Under the pieces are notes generated by a model that ran no database searches, had not been told where the DNA came from, and was given only the letters and a program-made list of their open reading frames with translations. This document shows, piece by piece, positions 24,746 through 35,600 of a DNA stretch of 64,000 nt. Location of the stretch: contig NC_064533.1 of NCBI RefSeq assembly GCF_023856365.1, positions 35,450,118-35,514,117 on the forward strand. The letters run 5' to 3'. The position numbers and the translations under genes were made by a program. Each line of letters begins with the position of its first letter. Within the stretch, counting starts at the first letter, position 1. Origin of the DNA: Brienomyrus brachyistius. Taxonomy: Eukaryota > Chordata > Actinopteri > Osteoglossiformes > Mormyridae.

Positions 24746-26305
24746 GAGAATGGAAATCTTTTTTCTGAGTCTTTTTTCAACAAATAGATGAGCTAAAGCT
24801 CAAATTAATGGAGCAGGAGTAACCAAAGATAAGCAATCTAGAAACGGTGGTGTATACAGTAAGTGGCCATGTTAGTGTACCACACTGAGTACTGAAAATC
24901 ATCTGAACAAAGGATTCCCAACCTGCAAAAATTTCATGACAAGGAAGAACAGCCGGAGGGTAACAGCAGGTCAATCAGCAGTTTCATAACTTTAGCCGTT
25001 TCCATTTTTTCCCACATGAAATCAGAACCAGGGTCGGTCAATCCTATTGGTGACAGGCGGCTGCCGGGGAAACCAGCAGGTCAATTTGCCTCAGATGGGG
25101 GGGCCACTGGCGGTGATGCTCGCCCTAGGACACTAGGCAAGGCCCGAAACTGAACAGAACGTGCGAACATGGGGGGCAGAGCCAGCACCATCACTTAACC
25201 CCAAAAAATGATGCAGGCTGGGTAGAGCTTTTCAATTGTTTAACGAGTGTATCAATAACACTACAGGCACAAACACTAACAGAATATTGAACCCCAGGAA
25301 ACACGTACCGTTCACACACCACGGTATGATAGTAACTCCCTGAACCTGATTTCAACAGGCAACGAATTTACCGACATAAAGAAAATCAGCATTTTCAGTA
25401 ACTGCCAGGTCATGTCACCCATACAACGTTCTGGAGAAGCCTCTGCTAATAAACAAATGCAACTAAAATCCTTTTTTCGGATGTTCATTTTCTTTGTTAA
25501 AAAGTAGATACACTAATTCTTCAAATACTGTGGGAAAGTTGCCAACTCCACCACACACAACACAACGTTCGCACTCAACCAGACAACTAGTTAGGTGGAT
25601 TAGTAAGGGTTTGAAAATGCAAGCTTGAGCGTAATTTTGGTTTTAGCGAATTATCCTGGGCCGAGTTATATGTTAGTATTTTGAAAATAAAAATGTAATG
25701 AAAATAAAAACCTATATAACATATATAATTGAGGGGACTGGGTAGTCCATCTGAGGGGGGGTCTGGGGACCCTGGGTTGTATGGGGACCTCTAGTCTAGA
25801 CAACTAATTAACTAAAATAATTAATATTCTGAACGCGAATGAATCAGTAAGGGAAACCGAAATGCACCAAATTACTCCAGTAATTTCGAGTTCTTACTTT
25901 ACCGATATGTATTCTATCCCTGCGTCGCTGTGCCTTTTAGTCGTTTGACTCAGTGAGTATCTATAAAACATCAGTAATATCTTATTGCAATTACATAAAG
26001 TCTGATCAATTACAGATTAAAAGTACTCAAATGTTACTCAGAATTAAATTTTGTATCTTGTTCTCTACGTCAGCTGTCTCCTGTATTCCCTTGAATGGCT
26101 GAAATCTTGGCTGCAAGGTCTTGCCAAGTTACGGGTGAAAAAGACCAATTGCGTGTTTTCACCTGGTTCAATTACCTGTGTTATTTAAATATGGAGTTAT
26201 CATCCCTCTGCCTACATGCTTCAGCCTCAGCGAGCGTTCTCATCGCAATCGCAGTACGGTATCTGACCCATCCCCACTCCATTCATTCTCGCCTTCCTGG
26301 GGTGG

Positions 26306-26313
26306 TGACGTCA
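26306..26313. promoter_or_regulatory. ptprn: Perfect cAMP response element (CRE) upstream of ptprn
   Basis: The palindrome TGACGTCA lies 298 nt upstream of the ptprn ATG. CRE-binding factors control many neuroendocrine secretory genes, so this is a plausible promoter element. The transcription start is unknown, so it could also fall within the 5' UTR. Confidence 0.5.
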
Positions 26314-26610
26314 TTGCGGGTCTCCGCCGAATAGGGATCAGCTACGAAAAAAGATGGAAAGCGATGCTGCTGGAGATCCCTGCTGCTGATCCGCAGCGCC
26401 GTATCCTCGCTTCCGTACATGTCACCTTTCCGCTCCCCCCCCCAGTTCTCATCTACACACACTAGTGTAGCGGATTCTTTTCTTTTCCTTGCCAGCACCA
26501 AGCTCCTGTAGCCTCTGACACCTGTTTAATAATATTAATGTTTGGACGGGAGTGAAAAACGACATCAATAAAGGTGTGTCCCGTGGCACCTATCCTACAA
26601 CGGAGGTACC

Positions 26611-29600
26611 ATGAAGCGATCGCGGATATGGAGTGCTCTGTGTTTAATGACCATTTGGTACCAGCTTGGGATGTCAAGCAGATACGGTAAGACTAAATAT
26701 CTTAAATCGATGTGCTCTTTCCATTTGCGTCCACCATGCCTTTTCCATAACAGTTGCCACCTCCCTTACAACCATCGTGCGGTTTCAAACCGATGTGCCT
26801 CTTAAAAATATTAATCTACCAGTTAAGTAAAATGTTTTCTCTCTTTTTATATTGGCGACGAGGTTCACGTGGAGCGCACTTTGCTTTCTTACATGTAAAA
26901 ACATTACACGCTTATTTGTGCGGCTTGAACCTCTGGGAACATCTCTAACGCGCCGAAATTCTCCTGCCGAAAACAATCCGTACTTTAAAAGGTTCATGCG
27001 CATCATTTTTTCCAGTGTTGATTGCCGCAGTGAAAATAACCTACAGGTTTTCGCAAAAAAAACTTACACGCGCCATCCAGAATTAATATATATGTTACAC
27101 TTAATGTGAAAATACATTTGCGTCATCGATGTGACAGAGCGAGCGGTTGGGTGCCGTGCACAGTCCGTCATCGGAGATAATATATTTCATATTGGCATGA
27201 AAATAACAATGGTTATTATTATTGTTATTATTATTAGTCTTCTTCTTCTTGATATTATTATCATTATTATTATAATAAACAGTGCGCACAAATGGAGTAA
27301 CTCTGAAATCCACAGTTAATTAGACTGATTTTTAGCATTTCCAGTGCGCAGTAAAAAGAGCATACTGTCCGTATTCCAGCAGCGGCCATCGTACTGCTTC
27401 ACCACACTTGCTTTGTGGACATTACTACAAACTTCATTGTGTTCGTATTATTATGGAATAAGAGTTTGGGAATCGTGAGAAAAACAGCAGAGCATTCATT
27501 TTAGTCTGGGCTAAAGGCGGCTCTATCACGACAGTGGAGCACATTCCTCATCTCTGTGTTTATATGCTATTATTATGATTTATGATGTGCAACGATATTT
27601 TATGTAATTCCTCATTATGATGGAAGAAGTTACGATGACTATCAACGAGAATAAAACTGCAATCATAAAACTACCTGGTACCGTAGGTTGTAAAAGCACG
27701 TAAGGTTACATTTCTGTTTGTAGCCTTGTAAATGCTGACAGACCTGGAGGCCGATGATAGTCGCGTCTTGGCTCAGTTTACACACGATAGGCACCTGTAT
27801 CAGGCTGCGTGATGGAGAGATTTAATGCTCAGTGCAAAGTTGCGAGGAAACTGTTTCTTTTCAGTACCATGGAGAGCACCAGGCAAGCTGCCATTTTATT
27901 TGTTAATAATTCATTAAACTCTTAGATAATGCCATATTATTATGTAGCTGGATGTATGATTAACAATTCCGGGTAACTGCTGTTACTAAGTATATAATTC
28001 TCTTTTGGAGCTCGATTTGATGAATTGGGGCTTATTTAGCCACGGTTGCTGCTGTTCTTGCATGTGGACAGTAACTTCCCTGGAGATGAGATGAGTCACG
28101 TCTCCCGAAATGAAAATCAGAATCCCGGACGTCATCCAGAGTCCCTCTGAAGAAGTGTAATCTCGTATTGCTTGTGTGTTAAATGACATCAGAGACGAAG
28201 AGAGTGAACCACTAAAAAGCAAAAAGTCCTCAAACTTGGCCTGGGGTGAGATTGTGACGTGAGGTGAGTCAGTGCTTTGGAGAATGTAGCGAAACATCAG
28301 CTTCACCTGAAAACACTCGGCAGATGGCAGAAAGAGGAAGACCTGTATATCGTCAGCAGCTGCGTGTGGGGCGGATGGAAATGTACTGAGGAATGAAAAT
28401 GGCCTTTTACTGTAGTGTGTATGTTTATGGCACTTACAAATATTCTTCAGAAATATAGTGCTCACAGAAAGTGCCCATCTGACCTTTTTGGCACACTGCT
28501 ATCCATAATGAGTGATATCCATAATGAGTGATATCCATAATGAGTGATATCCATGATGAGTGATATCCATAATGAGTGATATCCATGATGAGTGATATCC
28601 ATAATGAGTGATATCCATAACGCTTCCTTAACGAGTGATTGTCATTTCATTGTGATATGAATGTTTTTGCTGGCAACATAATTGTGCTGAAGTTTTAGAA
28701 ATGCATGTGTGGGGCCCCTCCATGTGTAATCCCATGTGTGTAGGGCCCCTCCATGTGTGCGGCCCCTGTGTGTGTGGGGCTCCTGCATGTGTGCTGCCCC
28801 TGTGTGTGTGGGGCTCCTGCATGTGTGCTGCCCCTGTGTGTGTGGGGCCGCTCCATGTGTGTTGCCCCTGTGTGTTTGGGGCCCCTCCATATGTGTGACC
28901 CCTGTGTTTGTGCGGTCCCTGTATCCGCATATGTGCTCTAACACAAATTGAGATTGTGTTCCTGCATGTGAGTGGGTTTCATTGGTATTTGTGGATGCGC
29001 TGTTGCTCCCCCGCTCTCCATGGTGAGGGTCTGACTCACCACAGACGCTCTCTTTCCACGTCACACCTATGCAAGTGCCTGAGATGACGATGATGGGTCT
29101 GGAGGTGTAGGGGTAGGTTGATGGCAGAGTAGTGTGGGCATCCACTGAGTGCTCTCTTATTTAGCATGAGGCTATTAAAACACTGATGGGCTCTTTTAGC
29201 AATGGGTCATGGCTGGAACCTTCTGGAACAATAGCTTGAATGTTTAGTTTTTCTTATTAGTAAATCGCTGTTGGCAATGAGAATAGCATGGAAGAACAGG
29301 TTACCCATGATTGTCATCTGGAGAACGCATGTTATAAGTCTTAGTTTGTTTTCAGTAGAAAAGGAAATAGACTGAATCATTTCATTTACTGTGTGTAAAA
29401 TCTTGAGTATTCTGCATGAAATATAAGAAGTGAGTAACTGTGGATTGAATATTTTGTGATGTTATTGTCGTTCCTCTCCCGACGAGGTGACGTGACACAG
29501 TCACCCTGGCAGAGAGGGGGGGCCACATGGCCGTGTCAGAGCCCCACAGGCAGCAGGAAGCTCCCGCACAGCACACTGGGTCTGTCCTGTGATGTGATTC

Positions 29601-32600
29601 CAGCTGACAAGCACACTCCTGCGCCTCTGGCATCATTCCAGAAGGGGGCGATCTCCCCAGGGTTCCTCCCTCATGTCCCTGTTTTACAAACAGTGGTAGC
29701 CAGCATCCTTCTCAGCATCACTGTCAAGGGAACACAGGCACATAGGAAGTGTCACCCTGTAGGTCTGTTGGAGCTGCAGCACTTTCTCTGTTATTGCTGT
29801 ATTCAAGACTTTTAAATTGTTGCCTGTGGTTTGACTCAATTCTGCTTCTGGTATTTATTGATGCTACTGGTCTCTATCTTTGTATTAAAGCCGGCAAGTG
29901 ATTTGAGTTCAGTGTCTTCCATGTAAGGCCATGAGAATTCACAAAAACACGGATCTGAGGGAGGTGTCGTCTTCTTTGCATTTGTTCCTTGTTTCGTGAA
30001 CATTAAATTTATACGGGTTGTATTGTTGTGCTGTGGTGGGATTTAGCACCTAGCATATGCAGAAACCAGGGATTGTCAACCCCTCAGTACATTGTAAGAC
30101 TGATCATTGTCAAATGCTGGAAAAGTGTTTTGATTGAGAAAAAAAACGATGTAGGTTACATTTTTAAATACCATGTCTGTGGTAAGATGTGATTAAAATG
30201 TCACTCAGAATTCAGCATGGGGTTGACCCCCGGTAGTAACACTGAACCGTTAATGATTTACTTATTACACTTTATACAGCTCTGGAAAAAATTGAGACCC
30301 CAGCACAACTTTTTCTTTCAGTCATTTCTCAATTTATGGGTATGCTTTGTGAATAATATATATTTTTTGCAAAGTGCAGGCTAGTTCTCTTCTGTCTCTC
30401 ATTAATGAAGTTTCTCATTGACGAGTCCTACTTCTAGGAGCCTGGTATGAATTGTCCTAGCAGTGCACTTCACACCTGCACTTATTGTTTCCCATTTGTC
30501 CTGAAGGTCACTTGATGTCATCCACCGATTCATGAGAAACTGTCGGATAATTTAACGGTCATCTCTGGCATTAGAAAGTCGTTTCTGCCCTCTACCTGAC
30601 TGCTTTATGGTAATTCCCAGTGTCTCCTGCTTCACCTTGTTCTTGTGCACTGCTGTCTTAGACATATAACCTGCCATGGGGAGCCTCACATAGTCTAACC
30701 TACCGCTTAGCATAGCCTTCTGCCAGCAGAACCAGGATTAAACTTAAATAATATTTTTGCCGGGAGCTGTATATACTTGTGTTGAGCTTCGCTTGATGTC
30801 CATGTCATTGTTACCATATTTGTATGCACTTTGGACAAAAGGCACCTGCGGAATCTAGAATGAGGAGTCGACGTAAATGGATGTGTGAAAGGACGAGCCC
30901 CTGACGGCCTGTTCCTTGGCTAGCAGCATGCAATAGCGCAGCATATACAAGGCAGCAGAGCACCTTCCGGGGCTGTTGGCATGTGGTGGCTCCGCATCTG
31001 TATCTTATTATATGTGAAGTAAGTTGTTGAGAAGCTTGGCTGCTCAGCCGGAAGCTGCCCTTGCCTGTCAGGATGCGCTACAGAGTGCAGTGACAGAGGT
31101 GTCAAGAGTAATCAGACCCTCAACGGTTCTGTTTGTCTCTCTGTGTCCTTCTGTTCCAGGCTGTCTGTTTGAGAAGAGGCTGTGCTCCAGGGATCAGATC
31201 TGCTCCGACGGTGAGGATGGGGATGGCCGTGCTGCCGGTTTGCGGCTCAGATGGATCTGAGAAGGACCTGCCCTTCATCTCTTTCTCGCACATGGGTTTA
31301 GCGCTCAGATCTTAGATATTCTGTCATGGTCATTTAATCGTTTTATTTTTTTATTTTGCGTCATGAGTGTAGCTTCCTGTCTGTGTATCAGCAGACCACA
31401 GAAACACCAACACAACAGCCGGCCCGGACAAGGCGAGTCTGCGCTGAATTATTTATGAAATTCTGCTGCAGCTGCTCTCTGTCTTTCCTGCTTCCCTGGT
31501 TGGTGGAGCTCTTGTTCGTCCAGATTTTACGAGATATTGGTCTGTCACTTTTCAGTGTCACTCTGTGTGTGACAGCGGATATGGTGCCGAAAAGAATGAA
31601 CTTTCTCAACGCAGTCAACAAAAAAAAGTAAACTAAATGTAGAACTGAGCTAACAGATAGAATAACATTATGAAGGAAAAACCTCCAAATAAGTCACAAG
31701 TAATTAAGCAGGTCAAGCAGGGTGCGGAGAGAACCGGCATGAAATGTAGGCTGCTTCTGGTATCATGGATATATATCTGCGTATGTGTTTATGACTATTT
31801 CAGTTGGCTGTACGAGTGTCAACACAGAACTTCTTTCTGTGGAATATTGCTATGCCTTTGGCTCAATCACAGCTTTTAGTCCACCGTCTCCCCAGCAACA
31901 ATGACATCATCATGTCCACAACAGTACGGTCGCCTCCCCCGCAGCCACTCGGCTCTTAGAGGAGATGAGTCACTGGCATACACTCACACTTGGGTTTAGC
32001 GCTCTCAATCACGCACGCACATACCTTCAAACGGATTCCCATAGAGATCTTTTTTTAACTCAAGCATACAAGCACAGATAAGCACAGCTACTCTTGCTTA
32101 AACATGAAAACATTTTAGTTAAATACAGGACCAGTAAACTGTCCGAGTAGCTGTCTATGTGAGTGATAACCGTTATTTTTCAGTTTATAAACACTATCTG
32201 TCATGGCAGCCTGACCTCTCAGCCCCTTCTGGAAAAGCATCCACTCCCCTTTTAGTTCCCTTTCTCTCTGCATGGCAGCAGCAGTGACTCACCTCCCTGG
32301 TATATATCTGTTTTTAGGCCTTGGCGTGGGTGCTGGAGTTGGGCACAGTTTGTGGGCACTGGAAGCCGAGGCTGCGTGTGTCTGGTGACTCGGCTGGTCG
32401 GGGACTGGCGTGCCGTTCCGGCTGCTGCAGGCTGCGCGGCATGGGCGACTGCTAACCGGCTGGGCGTTCGCTCTCTTCCAGATGGGCTCTTCGGGCAGTG
32501 CCAGGGACACAGGCAGGAGCGCGTGCAGTACCAGCTATCGGTGCCTGTGTTGCAGAGGCTGCAGGAGGTGCTGAAGCGGCTGATGTTGCAGGGTGAGTGG

Positions 32601-35600
32601 GCTGTGGTGCCCGCCATACCCTCCAGCAGGCACTCTATGCCACGTGTCGGAGAGCCTATGATTAATGGTGAGGGACACTGACTGAGGACACTGACTATTT
32701 AACGTCTCCACATAATCCCTAAATGTAATGCAGTCAAATATATTAGGCACTATCAAAACTAAATGCAGACTCAACGTGGGTGCCCATTAAATATTCAGGT
32801 TACAATTCCACTTATTATTTTTATTGGCCATAAATAAGCCACAGATATGGTAAACAGGTAAACATACAAGCATGGGCAATGAAATAAAAAGGTGTGCTAA
32901 AGTGTAACCAGTCTGTTGAACACAACTGTCTGCATTTGCTGTGTGTGCCGACTGACACCTGTGCCTGCCAATGGCTGTGCAGGCCTCTCCTGGCAGGATG
33001 ACATCACCCAGTATGTCATTACCAAGGAGCTGGACCGTGTTCCCCAAAGCCACAGTCCTGCAGGGCCCTGGGACTCCCCTCGGCCGCAGTAAGAGCTTGC
33101 CGCCTACCCCCCCCACCCCTAGGGACTTTTAGGCACTCAGTTCCTCTTTTTTTCAACATTCAGAGGCTCACAGCACCTGGAGAAATACTCAGCCAAGACA
33201 GGATATCCCAGCTCCAAAGCCCACCCCAGCGTGGAGCAGCTGAGTCCAGCCATGGTGCAGCGTTACCTTGACTACGTGATTGTACCGGAACCGGCCCAGT
33301 CTTCTCTTCGTGTGCAGGCCCCCCTCATGGACCCCTATACCTACCGCCAGGTGAATGCCTGCATGCTCACAGGCAGACACACTCTGCCACGAGAACAGGA
33401 ACCAGGCCAGGTACAAGGTGATTCTTTTGTCTCTTTCCTATACTATACCTCTGCTACTCTCGGTACCCTGCAGTACGGCTATCAGGAAGAAGAGGAGCGC
33501 TCCCTGAACTCTTTGGGGGGAGCTGGATACCCACATCACCCCTCTCAGTCACGGAGGGATGGCCGCCGCCCAGGGGACAGGGACCGACAGCTGCTCCAGG
33601 ACCTGGTCTCTCATTACCTCACATCCGCACCGCCCTCCTCCCGCCACCAGGTGGCACCGTCATTCTATGATGACCTAGACTTACCGCTGGACTACGCAGA
33701 GGACTACATCTCGCAGGAAGAGGTAGTCAGCCGGCAACAGCACAAGAAGACCCCACCGGATTACAACATTAGCTTTCTGTCCAAGCAGGATGGTGAGCAT
33801 GAGTCACATGATGGCAAATCACACTTCTTACCACCCTTGGTCTTAAAGTGTGTGACTGCCATTTTGGAAACTACCCATTCTTTAATTCAAGGGTCTTTCT
33901 CAATAGAAATACTTTTTCTAGTTTTTCCCAACAAGTTTACTTGCTTTGTGTGTCACCTTATCCCTGTCCATGCAGACAGGACTTTACAGAGAGTCGCGGC
34001 CCTGCTGGAGAGGTATGGGATTGACCCAAGGGACCTGACTTTGCAACAGCTAAACAGTCTCTCTGCAGCCCTTCAGCTTCTGCAAGCTGAGACACCAGGT
34101 ATCAACCCAAACAGTACAGTTCACCAGACATGGGGACCCTCACATAGTCAAACCCACAGGGTTTAGTCTACAGTACGGAATTAAACCTCCATAAACCATA
34201 AAGCCAATACACCAGCACAGTTCCACACAGCCAAGACCCCTGAAGCCATCAGTGACTAGGTGGAGCCCATCCCTCATCACATCATCACATTCTAATGCAA
34301 GGTCCTAAAGCTAATGCAATGTATTATACATTATTATCTCGTGGCTCAGTGTAGAAGCAGTTATACATGTGAGCTAATATTAATTTTTCCTGTTTTTAGA
34401 TAAGCATAAGAATGGCGTGGACGGAAAGAAGGTGAGTCCAGCAGCACTTCTGTGCAATAGCTCTGGCTGTGTGAACTGTGCAAGAGCTGTGACTGTATGA
34501 ACTGTCGGAGTTCTGACTGCATGAACTGTGCGGAGTGCTGTGTGTGAACTTTGTCAGACCTCTGACTGTATCCCCTGTGTCCGAGTGCTGACTGTGTGAA
34601 CTGTGTGGGAGCTCTGCCTGTGAACTGTGTCAAAGAGCTCTCACTGTGTGAAATGTGTTGGAACACTGGCTAAGTGAACTGTGTAGGAGCTCCTACTGTA
34701 TGAACTGTACCGGAGTTCTGACTATGAGATCTGTGCCAGAGTACTGACTGTGTGAACTATGCATGAGCTCTGACTGTGTAAACCGTGCAGGAGTGCTGAC
34801 TGTGTGATCTGTTTCAGAGTGTTGACTGTGTGATCTATGAATGAGCCCTGTGTACAACAACCAAACGTGTGCTCTCCCTTTAACCATATGTGATATTGTG
34901 GCATAGCAGGGGGCAGTTAATTCAGCGCCCAGGAGCAGTGCTTGGGGGCATTACTTTGCTCAGGGTACCTCAGTGGTACTTTACTGGTTGGGGATTCAAA
35001 CCAGCAATATTTCGATTCTAAGTACCCTTCCTTAATCATTAGGCCACCACTGTCCACTGTGTGGGAGTCTCGGCTATGTGAACTGTGCATGAGCTCTAAC
35101 TGTGTGAACTGTGTCAGAGTGCTGACTGTGTGAATTGTGTGGGAGTTCTGATTGTGTGAACTGTGTAGGAGTGCTGACTGGGTGAACTGTGTCAGAGTGC
35201 TGACTGTGTGAACTGTGCAGAGCTCTGACTGTGTCCCCTGCGTTTCACTGCGCTTTCCCTCCATTCCATTTCACTGTACTGTGATCATGTACCGTGATCA
35301 ACTGTAACAGCCCCGGTTCATAAAATGGATCTTTTTAACTATGGCCAAATTAACCACTGTCATACAAATGCACACACCCACACAGTATCAGCCATTTAGA
35401 TATACCAATTAGCATAACTGCAGCTTGGTTGTGGGAGGTAACCTGTGCAGTACAGGGAGAAAATGCAAACTCTACACGCACAGAGTGAAGTACCTGCGCA
35501 GTACGGGGAGAACATGCAAACTCTACACGCACAGAGTGAAGTACCTGCGCAGTACGGGGAGAACATGCAAACTGTACACGCACAGAGTGAAGTACCTGCG

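Larger units (their letters stand above)
24562..26610 (+). other. Intergenic: dnpep 3' UTR, then ptprn promoter and 5' UTR
   Basis: About 2 kb between two plus-strand genes. The left end is the dnpep 3' UTR. The middle is AT-rich and shows no gene; RESP18, found here in mammals, is not detected. The last 400 bp form the presumed ptprn promoter and 5' UTR, with a perfect CRE at 26306-26313. Confidence 0.6.

Noticed and set aside
25020..25160. GC-rich stretch between dnpep and ptprn that might be a repeat
   Set aside because: It loosely resembles repeats, but I could not find ends, duplications or a second copy in this window.
26370..26402. Possible REST/RE1 site near the ptprn start
   Set aside because: Only the right half (CAGCGCC) fits, and the left half is too far from consensus.
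28642..29145. 167-codon minus-strand frame rich in [16 protein letters not shown] repeats
   Set aside because: It is produced by the 34-bp minisatellite at 28704-28925, with unrelated flanks.
33231..34166. 311-codon continuous frame
   Set aside because: It is ptprn exon 5 read through intron 5 into exon 6. The intron at 33793-33975 has clear GT-AG borders and correct phase, so the continuous frame is not the mature product.
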